DNA of 11,267 nt from Nanobdellota archaeon (GTDB lineage Archaea > Nanoarchaeota > Nanoarchaeia > Parvarchaeales > Parvarchaeaceae). Shown here piece by piece: positions 6,768 to 11,267 of this stretch. The number at the start of each line of letters is the position of its first letter. Position 1 is the stretch's first letter. The notes beneath the pieces are model-generated. The model did no database searches and had not been told where the DNA came from. It was given only the letters and a program-made list of their open reading frames with translations. A program made the translations under genes and the position numbers. The DNA lies in the NCBI GenBank assembly GCA_021834945.1, contig JAKBRA010000023.1:1-11267 (forward strand). The letters run 5' to 3'.

Positions 6768-7916
6768 ATGGAAAAGCTTAATGTAACGCCTTGGGAAGTA
6801 AGCGGGGAGCTAAACGATAATGCTTACTCTAAATTAGTTGAGAAATTCGGTGTTGATTTAATAAGCGATAATATTTTGAACAGAATAAAAAAGATTGCAA
6901 AAGGAAAGCTGCACCCGCTACTTAGCAGAAAGGTTTTCTTTGCACACAGGGAGCTTAATCTTGTTTTAGATGATTATGAAAACGGCAAGCCTTTTTACCT
7001 TTACACAGGCAGAGGCCCTTCTGGAAAGATGCATATAGGCCACTTGCTGCCGTTTACGTTCACGCTTTGGCTCCAAAAAACCTTCAACGTCGATTTACTG
7101 ATACAGCTAACTGATGATGAGAAGTTTCTTGTGGGCAGCAAGGAAAAGAGCGATATAGAGAAATTTACAAATGATAACATATTGGATATAATAAGCCTGG
7201 GTTTTGATCCGAAAAAGACACATATATTAGCGGATTACAAAAGCGCTAAAACTCTATATTATTACGCAACAGACGTCGCAAAGCACATTACAGTATCAAC
7301 CGTAAAGGCTGTTTTTGGTGTCAATGACAGCGATAATATAGGAAAGCTCTTCTTTCCTTCAATGCAGATAACCCCTGCCTTTCTTCTTTCAGCTTTAACC
7401 GGCAAGAAAATGAGGTGTCTCATACCATATGCAATAGACCAGGACCCTTATTTCAGGGTTGCAAGGGATGTGCTTCCTAAATTGGGGTATTACAAGCCAT
7501 CCGCAATAATCTCGAAGTTTCTTCCAGCCCTTCAGGGCAATTCGGCAAAGATGTCGTCTTCAAAGGAAGAAAGTGCAATATTTTTAGAGGACAGCAAAGA
7601 GCAAGTAAGAAAGAAATTGATGAAGTATGCGTTTTCTGGCGGCAGGGATACATTGGAGGAGCAAAGAAAGTACGGGGCAAACCCAGATATCGACTTTGCA
7701 TTCCTAGAATACAGCTTTTTGGAAGAGGACCAAAGCAAGGTAGATAAAGTGTACCAAGAATACAAATCAGGCAAGATACTAAGCGGCGAGATGAAGGAAA
7801 TGGCAGCCGAAACAATATCCAATTTCTTGGAGTCATTGAAGACTAAAAAGGAAGGAATGAAGGACAAGGTTGGAGAGTACATGTTCGATCCAGAAAAAAT
7901 AAAGCATTATAACTAG
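6768..7916 (+). CDS. trpS: Tryptophanyl-tRNA synthetase (TrpRS), archaeal/eukaryotic type
   Basis: Class Ic aminoacyl-tRNA synthetase that charges tRNA-Trp. In 382 residues it shows FYLYTGRGPSGKMHIGHLLPF, with the HIGH motif at 89-92, and KMSSS at 261-265 for the KMSKS loop (ALQGNSAKMSSSKEESAIFL). The segments IQLTDDEKFL and PYAIDQDPYFRVARDV match archaeal/eukaryotic TrpRS and help distinguish it from TyrRS. The start at 6768 is supported by the N-terminal VTPWEV, a common opening of this type. The 33-base gap after the HAD gene holds a weak TATA-like element. A T-rich run after the stop may end transcription. Confidence 0.95.
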   Translation: MEKLNVTPWEVSGELNDNAYSKLVEKFGVDLISDNILNRIKKIAKGKLHPLLSRKVFFAHRELNLVLDDYENGKPFYLYTGRGPSGKMHIGHLLPFTFTLWLQKTFNVDLLIQLTDDEKFLVGSKEKSDIEKFTNDNILDIISLGFDPKKTHILADYKSAKTLYYYATDVAKHITVSTVKAVFGVNDSDNIGKLFFPSMQITPAFLLSALTGKKMRCLIPYAIDQDPYFRVARDVLPKLGYYKPSAIISKFLPALQGNSAKMSSSKEESAIFLEDSKEQVRKKLMKYAFSGGRDTLEEQRKYGANPDIDFAFLEYSFLEEDQSKVDKVYQEYKSGKILSGEMKEMAAETISNFLESLKTKKEGMKDKVGEYMFDPEKIKHYN

Positions 7917-7930
7917 CTTTCTTTTTATTT
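7917..7930 (+). terminator. T-rich tract after trpS
   Basis: A pyrimidine-rich run with five consecutive Ts (7922-7926) starts right after the trpS stop. Archaeal termination typically uses such T tracts on the non-template strand. No hairpin is seen. Confidence 0.45.
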
Positions 7931-7940
7931 GGTTTTAAAA

Positions 7941-7948
7941 TTTATATT
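7941..7948 (+). promoter_or_regulatory. TATA box of the membrane-protein pair
   Basis: TTTATATT, preceded by GGTTTTAAAA, is centred about 25 bases before the ATG at 7970. This is leaderless spacing, and no ribosome-binding site precedes that ATG. Confidence 0.65.
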
Positions 7949-7969
7949 GCTAGAAAGACAATTGATAAT

Positions 7970-8458
7970 ATGCAGTTTAATCAAACAAAGCTTAATTTGA
8001 TTGTTCTTATAGCGGTAAGCGTAATCGCAGTTATAGCAGTAGGCGGAGATATAGGTGCTTCTTTTTCAGTCGTATTCAAGCCAATAAGCATTGTTAGTTT
8101 TACCTACTTCGTTGAAATTGCATTGATAACTGCAAGGATAGTAACCTTGATAGGTGCATTGGTAACAGTTATTTTTGTGGCATTGATATTACTTGTCAAT
8201 GCAAAGCACGCAAAGGACAGGGCTCCATGGACTGGCTTTTTCTTGAATAAAGCACGTTCGAAGGTTTTTATCAAGAGAATAGAGATCCTGCTTTTATTCG
8301 GCTTCTTGGCTACGGTAGTTTTTGCGGTAAATGCGGTTACACAAATATTCCTGGCATATGGTTTGGTTGCAGCTTTTTGGCTTCTGGCAGTTTTGTCTCT
8401 TTTGGTTGCCGGCTTTTCATATGATCTTTACTTTAATTACTTCCGGAGGTTCTCATGA
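7970..8458 (+). CDS. Small membrane protein of unknown function, about four transmembrane helices
   Basis: I do not recognise this 162-residue protein. Hydrophobic segments lie at roughly residues 8-25, 55-77, 105-122 and 127-149, and residues 41-54 are also fairly apolar. The loop at 78-103 is strongly basic (several Lys and Arg, plus a PWTGFF stretch), so by the positive-inside rule it and both ends are probably cytoplasmic. There is no signal peptide, cysteine motif or obvious catalytic residue. The promoter is 25 bases upstream. The stop overlaps the next membrane gene in an ATGA junction, which suggests the two products are made together and may form a complex. A pilin-like or secretion component, a transporter subunit or a lineage-specific membrane protein cannot be told apart here. 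Confidence 0.75.
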   Translation: MQFNQTKLNLIVLIAVSVIAVIAVGGDIGASFSVVFKPISIVSFTYFVEIALITARIVTLIGALVTVIFVALILLVNAKHAKDRAPWTGFFLNKARSKVFIKRIEILLLFGFLATVVFAVNAVTQIFLAYGLVAAFWLLAVLSLLVAGFSYDLYFNYFRRFS

Positions 8459-8784
8459 GTTTCAGCATTCCACTTCCTGTTGCGCTTTTGATTGCAGCCG
8501 CATGGGTCATAGCCTTCTTTATGTTCTACATTAACATGCGAAAGATGGAGCGGTTTTTGGTTCTATTTTTTGCAAATCCGAAGAAGAAGGTAATTGGTTT
8601 AAGTATTATACTTGTAGGAATGCTCGCTATTTCAGCCAGCTATATAGCGACATTGATCCAGTATGTTTTGAATCCGGCATTGGTTACATCTTCTTTTATA
8701 CAAGGGACTTACATCTCAGGATTCTACGGTGATGCGATTGCATTGCCATTGATCGTTTTAGGTTTTATTCTGTTTTCAATGTAA
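8455..8784 (+). CDS. Small membrane protein of unknown function, about three transmembrane helices
   Basis: Unrecognised 109-residue protein. Hydrophobic segments lie at about residues 7-27, 46-70 and 92-108, with a basic loop (Arg29, Lys30, Arg33 and Lys43-45) between the first two that should face the cytoplasm. The last helix runs to the C-terminus. The start overlaps the stop of the preceding membrane gene, and GGAGG at 8443-8447 lies inside that gene at a good distance, so translation is coupled but has its own ribosome site. A T6 tract follows the stop. The shared layout (hydrophobic pairs around a basic loop, tight overlap) suggests the two proteins act together; function unknown. Confidence 0.75.
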   Translation: MSFSIPLPVALLIAAAWVIAFFMFYINMRKMERFLVLFFANPKKKVIGLSIILVGMLAISASYIATLIQYVLNPALVTSSFIQGTYISGFYGDAIALPLIVLGFILFSM

Positions 8785-8787
8785 TCA

Positions 8788-8793
8788 TTTTTT
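8788..8793 (+). terminator. T6 tract after the membrane-protein pair
   Basis: Six Ts start 4 bases after the stop codon, followed by more T-rich DNA before the next promoter. This fits archaeal intrinsic termination; no stem is required or seen. Confidence 0.4.
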
Positions 8794-8809
8794 ATTTCGC
8801 TATTTTTAA

Positions 8810-8852
8810 AAGGAAAAGTATTTATACTACTAATTATATATAATTATTAGTA
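8810..8852 (+). promoter_or_regulatory. Promoter and symmetric operator-like site of the RHH gene
   Basis: AGGAAAAGTA plus TTTATACT (8821-8828) form a good BRE/TATA pair, placing transcription start near 8849, a few bases before the ATG at 8856. Between them is a perfect 16-base palindrome (8831-8846, TAATTA arms around TATA) and an overlapping inverted repeat TACTAAT (8828-8834) / ATTAGTA (8846-8852). A symmetric site between TATA box and start is where an autorepressor would act, and the gene that follows encodes a ribbon-helix-helix protein. Confidence 0.6.
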
Positions 8853-8855
8853 ATT

Positions 8856-9077
8856 ATGGACGAACAAAAATTTACAACGGTTTCGATACCTAAGCCTTTG
8901 GCCGACAAAGCCAAAAAGCTTATAGAGAAAACTGGTTTCACATCGCTTTCAAGCTTTGTAGAATACCTGCTTAGAGAGCTAGTCTCCGAAAGCAACGAAG
9001 AAAAAAAGAAAGGGGAAGAAAAAGACGAGCGAGTGCTTGATCTTGAGGATAAACTCAGGAAACTGGGTTATATGTAG
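8856..9077 (+). CDS. Ribbon-helix-helix (CopG/Arc-type) DNA-binding protein
   Basis: Probable small transcription regulator of 73 residues. Residues 5-11 (KFTTVSI) form the beta strand that enters the DNA groove in dimers, followed by IPKPLADKAKKLIEKTGF (helix 1) and TSLSSFVEYLLRELV (helix 2 with the usual Ser-x-Ser-x-Phe-Val pattern). A charged Lys/Glu linker at about 48-60 leads to a distinct tail, DLEDKLRKLGYM, which nearly repeats the last residues of the next gene's product. The start at 8856 is the only Met before the strand and sits at near-leaderless spacing from a TATA box. The stop TAG overlaps the ribosome site of the downstream CysD-like gene. It may repress its own operon through the palindrome at 8828-8852; this is inferred from position. 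An antitoxin role is less likely because no toxin follows. Confidence 0.82.
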   Translation: MDEQKFTTVSIPKPLADKAKKLIEKTGFTSLSSFVEYLLRELVSESNEEKKKGEEKDERVLDLEDKLRKLGYM

Positions 9078-9082
9078 GAGGT
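9076..9082 (+). promoter_or_regulatory. Ribosome-binding site of the CysD-like gene, overlapping the upstream stop
   Basis: AGGAGGT lies 4 bases before the ATG at 9087 and shares its first two bases with the TAG of the RHH gene. It indicates translation of both genes from one mRNA. Confidence 0.8.
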
Positions 9083-9086
9083 AAAC

Positions 9087-9917
9087 ATGGAAAATGAACA
9101 ATATTCTGTAAAAAAACAAAGAATAGAGGGAGGGTTAAGTTTAGAAGCAAAGGAGGAAATTGCGCTTATAGTGATAAAGGATGCATTGAAAAGATACAAC
9201 AGGCCAACAGTTGTTTGGAGTGCTGGAAAGGATAGCACAGTGGTATTGGATCTTGTAAGAAGGGCATGTAAGGATTTGGGGATGCAGTTGCCTCCCGCAT
9301 TATTCATAGATCACGGGCAGCATTACGATGAAACGATGAAGATGCTTGAAGACATAAGCAAGGAATGGGGCTTTAAGATGGTATACGCAAAGAATGAGGA
9401 TGTTATAAAAAACGTAGGAAAGGACAACAAAATAAAGCTCAGCAGCCTTAATAAAACTAATCAGGATGAAGCCAAAAGAATAGGATTCAATGGAGAAGAG
9501 TTTGATTACAGTTTGGAAACAGAAGTAGGAAACCACTTGTTGAAAACCGTTGCGATGAACCTGGCAATCGAAAAATATAGGTTCGATGCGCTGTTCACTG
9601 GTGTCAGGTGGGATGAAAATGAAGCAAGGTCCATGGAAGTTTTCATAAGTCCGAGAACTCATCCGGACCATGTTAGGGTACAGCCGATACTGCCTTTTAC
9701 TGAAAGGAACGTTTGGAAATATATTTTCAAGTACCAATTGCCAATGCATCCTTTGTATAAACTGGGGTACAGGTCAATAGATGGTAAATTGGATTCGAAG
9801 AAGACAAGCGATTTGCCGGCATGGGAGCAGGACCTTGAGCATACAAAAGAAAGAGCAGGCAGGTCACAGGACAAAGAAGGAGTTATGGAAAAACTCAGGC
9901 TTTTCGGCTACATGTAA
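9087..9917 (+). CDS. CysD-like / PAPS-reductase-family adenine nucleotide alpha-hydrolase
   Basis: A 276-residue enzyme of the ATP-pyrophosphatase fold used by sulfate adenylyltransferase subunit 2 (CysD) and PAPS reductase (CysH). The PP-loop is SAGKDS (45-50) after the strand TVVW. Other family marks are FIDHG (73-77), GVRWDENEARS (172-182, equivalent to the CysD Gly-x-Arg-x-Asp-Glu block), VQPILPFTERNVWKYI (198-213) and a C-terminal ERAGRSQDKEGVMEKLRLFGYM region that resembles the CysD ending. There is no CysH-type catalytic Cys motif near the C-terminus, which argues against PAPS reductase activity. The CysN GTPase partner of true ATP sulfurylase is absent from the window. It could therefore activate sulfate, modify nucleic acid as related PP-loop proteins do, or have another role. 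It is translated with the RHH gene and followed after one base by an unknown gene. Confidence 0.85.
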   Translation: MENEQYSVKKQRIEGGLSLEAKEEIALIVIKDALKRYNRPTVVWSAGKDSTVVLDLVRRACKDLGMQLPPALFIDHGQHYDETMKMLEDISKEWGFKMVYAKNEDVIKNVGKDNKIKLSSLNKTNQDEAKRIGFNGEEFDYSLETEVGNHLLKTVAMNLAIEKYRFDALFTGVRWDENEARSMEVFISPRTHPDHVRVQPILPFTERNVWKYIFKYQLPMHPLYKLGYRSIDGKLDSKKTSDLPAWEQDLEHTKERAGRSQDKEGVMEKLRLFGYM

Positions 9918-9918
9918 A

Positions 9919-10392
9919 ATGGAACAGCGATTAAACGATCTTTTAATGAATGCAGATGAAAGTGCAATTAAAGAGTTGGATAAGCCATTATACGATCTAC
10001 TGCTAACTGCCGCTAAAAGAAGCGGCAATGGCTCAGTGAATATCAATAGAAGATATGCCAAGTTTTCTATGGGCAATTCAGTAAAATACTGCATAAATCC
10101 AAAGTACTTTGAAAATTACAACAAGCTTAGAAGAGTAGTTTATTCAATTATTAAAAGCGCTTTTAGGGATTACAATCAAGGTGGAAAGGAAAACATTGAG
10201 ATACTGTTGAACTACGGTTATCAGGCAGATAAAGTCAATGAAGTCAAGAATGAGCTTGAAGAAAGCTATGGTTTTAGGGGCACAGAAGCAGGATTCTATG
10301 AAGTTCCAGTTCTTGGAGAAGCACTTGAATTCTCGATGAAAAATATGTCGGTGAAAGCCCTTGCCAGCAGTGCAGTTAAAGAATACATTTAA
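9919..10392 (+). CDS. Hypothetical protein, third gene of the RHH/CysD-like unit
   Basis: Unrecognised 157-residue soluble protein, probably mostly alpha-helical. It begins MEQRLNDLLMNADESAIKEL, has a basic central part (residues about 33-75, rich in Lys, Arg and Tyr) and an acidic helix near 100-117, and ends SSAVKEYI. No signal peptide, membrane segment or metal motif is visible. The reading frame stays open upstream to an ATG at 9781, but that would overlap the CysD-like gene by 137 bases. The ATG at 9919, one base after that gene's stop, is preferred. No ribosome site is evident, so it may depend on coupling to the upstream stop. Its place suggests a partner or accessory of the CysD-like enzyme, but nothing in the sequence shows a function. 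Confidence 0.72.
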   Translation: MEQRLNDLLMNADESAIKELDKPLYDLLLTAAKRSGNGSVNINRRYAKFSMGNSVKYCINPKYFENYNKLRRVVYSIIKSAFRDYNQGGKENIEILLNYGYQADKVNEVKNELEESYGFRGTEAGFYEVPVLGEALEFSMKNMSVKALASSAVKEYI

Positions 10393-10403
10393 ACTATCAG
10401 GTA

Positions 10404-10413
10404 ATTATAAATA
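10404..10413 (+). promoter_or_regulatory. Probable tRNA promoter
   Basis: ATTATAAATA is centred about 34 bases before the first tRNA base, allowing a start near 10434 and a short 5' leader to be removed by RNase P. It lies just after the stop of the preceding gene. Confidence 0.6.
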
Positions 10414-10442
10414 TTTGAAGTATCTATTAAAGTAATCATTAT

Positions 10443-10541
10443 GGCCTGGTAGCTTAGCCCGGTAGAGCACTGCTCTTATATGAGTATGCTCCAACATTTT
10501 AGGAAAAGCAGGGGTCCCGAGTCCAAATCTCGGCCAGGCCA
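10443..10541 (+). tRNA. tRNA-Ile (anticodon UAU), intron-containing
   Basis: The spliced tRNA is 74 bases. Acceptor stem GGCCTGG (10443-10449) pairs with CCAGGCC (10534-10540), with discriminator A10541 and no encoded CCA. The D stem GCTT/GAGC encloses loop AGCCCGGTA with A14, G15 and G18G19. The anticodon stem CTGCT (10470-10474) pairs with AGCAG (10507-10511). The variable loop is GGGTC, with C48 able to pair with G15. The T stem CCGAG/CTCGG (10517-10521, 10529-10533) encloses TCCAAAT. Removing a 25-base intron after position 37 gives anticodon loop C-T-TAT-A-A, so the anticodon is UAU, reading AUA (Ile). Most archaea read AUA with an agmatidine-modified CAU tRNA instead. ATA codons are frequent in the nearby genes. 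Position 55 is C instead of the near-universal U, an oddity listed among the findings. Confidence 0.88.
10481..10505 (+). other. tRNA intron (25 bases) with bulge-helix-bulge splice motif
   Basis: The intron sits between tRNA positions 37 and 38, the canonical archaeal site. Bases 32-35 (CTTA, 10475-10478) pair with TAGG (10500-10503) to make the central 4-bp helix, including one G-T pair. The two 3-base bulges are T-A|T (10479-10481) and A-A|A (10504-10506), each cut after its second base by the splicing endonuclease. The outer helix is the anticodon stem. The inner helix could be GAGT (10482-10485) with ATTT (10496-10499), though a GAG/CTC hairpin inside the intron competes with it. Moving the cut by one base on both sides gives the same mature sequence. 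Confidence 0.82.
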
Positions 10542-10556
10542 ATATTATTCACAAGG

Positions 10557-10564
10557 TTTAAATA
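10557..10564 (+). promoter_or_regulatory. TATA box of the 108-residue gene
   Basis: TTTAAATA, preceded by ACAAGG, places transcription start near 10586, about 22 bases before the ATG. This gives a short leader that contains the ribosome site. Confidence 0.65.
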
Positions 10565-10581
10565 ATATCACTGTTCTATTT

Positions 10582-10603
10582 TTTATCTGTTAGATAAAGG
10601 AGG
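10582..10603 (+). promoter_or_regulatory. Inverted repeat abutting the ribosome site
   Basis: Perfect 7-base arms TTTATCT (10582-10588) and AGATAAA (10592-10598) flank a 3-base loop. The last As are also the first bases of the ribosome site AAAGGAGG (10596-10603), which ends 4 bases before the ATG. If transcription starts at or before 10582, the stem could partly mask that site; it could also be a DNA-binding site. The core GGAGG itself is outside the stem. Confidence 0.45.
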
Positions 10604-10607
10604 CAAA

Positions 10608-10934
10608 ATGGAAAAGAATTCTTTGGAAAAAATAGTAGACGCAATAAAGTCATTGGATGCAATGAATTACTCTGTAAGCCTAGAAAAGGAGCTTTACTCC
10701 ACCTACAATAAATTTGGTGAGAAGGCGGCTTTGGATCGTGCAATTAAGGTATTGGAAAGTAAGTCGGAATCAATCCTTACTTTAGACAACCTCAAAACGA
10801 TAAGCGGCACTGCTAAGATAATAAACTACATAAGTTTGTACAATGAGGTAAAATCTATGAGTGCTTCTTATCAGAGCAAAGAGGATGAGCCAGGTAAAAA
10901 CTGGGTTTTTTACTTAATTAGCCACAATAGATAA
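10608..10934 (+). CDS. Hypothetical small helical protein
   Basis: Unrecognised 108-residue soluble protein, charged and probably alpha-helical through residue 90. It has stretches such as SLEKIVDAIKSLDAMNYSVS and AALDRAIKVLESKSESILTL, and ends in a more apolar NWVFYLISHNR tail. It has no cysteines and no membrane segment. The start is well supported by AAAGGAGG with a 4-base spacer and a TATA box at a suitable distance. It stands alone between the tRNA and the zinc-ribbon gene, which has its own promoter beginning 2 bases after this stop. Function unknown. Confidence 0.75.
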   Translation: MEKNSLEKIVDAIKSLDAMNYSVSLEKELYSTYNKFGEKAALDRAIKVLESKSESILTLDNLKTISGTAKIINYISLYNEVKSMSASYQSKEDEPGKNWVFYLISHNR

Positions 10935-10935
10935 G

Positions 10936-10945
10936 TTTATAAATA
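10936..10945 (+). promoter_or_regulatory. TATA box of the zinc-ribbon transcript
   Basis: TTTATAAATA starts 2 bases after the preceding stop codon. Transcription is expected near 10965, leaving a leader of about 95 bases before the ATG at 11060. That is the longest leader in this window. Confidence 0.65.
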
Positions 10946-10973
10946 GACTGGTTCTTATACATAAGGTAGAGGA

Positions 10974-11051
10974 ATGATGTTAGGGGGTTCTAGTAGGAGT
11001 TTATTGTTTATTCAAACTTTCTCTTATTGGATTTCTAAACTTCGTTCTTAA
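10974..11051 (+). CDS. Possible 25-codon leader ORF before the zinc-ribbon gene
   Basis: An open frame starts ATGATG at 10974, has AGAGG at 10968-10972 only one base before it, and ends in TAA at 11049-11051, whose last base begins the AGGAGGA ribosome site of the next gene. The product (starting MMLGGSSRSLLFIQ) is moderately hydrophobic and matches nothing I know. The ribosome-site spacing is too short to be ideal. It may be a leader peptide or plain untranslated leader; support is weak. Confidence 0.25.
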   Translation: MMLGGSSRSLLFIQTFSYWISKLRS

Positions 11052-11059
11052 GGAGGAAT

Positions 11060-11197
11060 ATGGCAAAATTCGAAAGAAGAATGTATAAAGCTGTATGTTC
11101 CGATTGTGGGAAAGAGACTGAGGTTCCTTTCCAGCCACAAGAGGGCAGACCAGTTTACTGCAGAGACTGCTATAACAAGAGAAAAGGAACACAGTAA
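11060..11197 (+). CDS. CxxC-x17-CxxC zinc-ribbon protein
   Basis: A 45-residue protein with C13-S-D-C16 and C34-R-D-C37 separated by exactly 17 residues, in the setting MYKAVCSDCGKETEVPF and GRPVYCRDCYNKRK. This matches the small CxxC-x17-CxxC zinc-ribbon family found in archaea and in many small-genome bacteria. The four cysteines should bind one zinc. Basic residues at both ends suggest nucleic-acid or ribosome contact, but the family's role is not established to my knowledge. The ATG is fixed by AGGAGGA at 11051-11057. It is transcribed from its own TATA box at 10936 and followed by a strong T-rich tract. Confidence 0.88.
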   Translation: MAKFERRMYKAVCSDCGKETEVPFQPQEGRPVYCRDCYNKRKGTQ

Positions 11198-11232
11198 TTC
11201 CTATTTTTAGTTAAATAGCAAAACATTAATTA

Positions 11233-11250
11233 TTTTTTTTATATTTTTTA
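11233..11250 (+). terminator. T-rich tract after the zinc-ribbon gene
   Basis: Eight consecutive Ts (11233-11240) and a second run of six (11244-11249) lie 35-50 bases after the stop. This is the strongest candidate terminator in the window for the archaeal T-tract mechanism. The last 17 bases of the window show no gene. Confidence 0.55.
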
Positions 11251-11267
11251 TTTATTGGTCTTCAAAG

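Noticed and set aside
8331..8534. 67-codon plus-strand frame across the junction of the two membrane genes
   Set aside because: Out-of-frame shadow; both overlapping genes have better starts and clear membrane patterns.
9300..9749. 149-codon open frame opposite the CysD-like gene
   Set aside because: Lies wholly inside a conserved enzyme gene on the other strand and shows no family motif.
8856..9917. Toxin-antitoxin pair (RHH antitoxin plus neighbour)
   Set aside because: The neighbour is a 276-residue PP-loop enzyme with a complete catalytic motif and no resemblance to RelE, MazF or PIN toxins.
9781..9918. 46-codon N-terminal extension of the 157-residue protein
   Set aside because: Would overlap the CysD-like gene by 137 bases, and its translation looks like frame-shifted sequence; the ATG at 9919 fits operon spacing.
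10475..10506. Reading the tRNA as elongator Met through the CAT at 10495-10497
   Set aside because: It would need a non-canonical intron and an over-long loop, while the 37/38 intron gives a full bulge-helix-bulge with anticodon UAU.
10970..11050. C/D-box small RNA suggested by ATGATGT near 10974
   Set aside because: No matching D box (CTGA) or terminal stem was found at a suitable distance.

Overview
This window comes from an archaeon. It carries a thermosome (group II chaperonin), an Sm-like protein, ribosomal protein eL37, an archaeal/eukaryotic-type TrpRS and a tRNA gene with a bulge-helix-bulge intron. Several transcription units start with a TATA box about 25 bases before the ATG, which suggests leaderless mRNAs, while some genes have GGAGG-type ribosome sites. 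The composition is AT-rich and ATA is a common Ile codon. Tight packing, very short genes and a CxxC-x17-CxxC zinc ribbon would fit a small-genome lineage such as a DPANN archaeon, but the phylum is an inference.

Layout. Bases 32-3762 hold a metabolic block: a eukaryotic-type (GT3) glycogen synthase on the minus strand, a divergent thioredoxin reductase on the plus strand, and a galactose-1-phosphate uridylyltransferase on the minus strand whose end overlaps the trxB end by 9 bp. Bases 3865-7916 form an information-processing run on the plus strand: thermosome, LSm, eL37, a HAD phosphatase and, after 33 bases with a possible promoter of its own, TrpRS. The first four genes are 2-4 bases apart or overlap. 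Bases 7970-8784 encode two unrecognised small membrane proteins with an ATGA overlap. Bases 8821-10392 form a three-gene unit: a ribbon-helix-helix regulator, a CysD/PAPS-reductase-family enzyme and an unrecognised 157-residue protein. Bases 10443-10541 encode an intron-containing tRNA with anticodon UAU (Ile, AUA). A 108-residue unknown protein and a 45-residue zinc ribbon follow, and the window ends in a T-rich tract.

The points most worth a second look are the tRNA-Ile(UAU) gene, with a 25-base intron and an unusual C at position 55 of the T loop; the regulator/CysD-like pair, whose proteins end in nearly the same peptide (KLRxxGYM) and whose promoter carries a symmetric AT-rich site; and a long inverted repeat at the predicted start of the thermosome transcript. 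No CRISPR array, insertion sequence, rRNA or restriction system is visible. No stretch over 300 bases lacks a gene.
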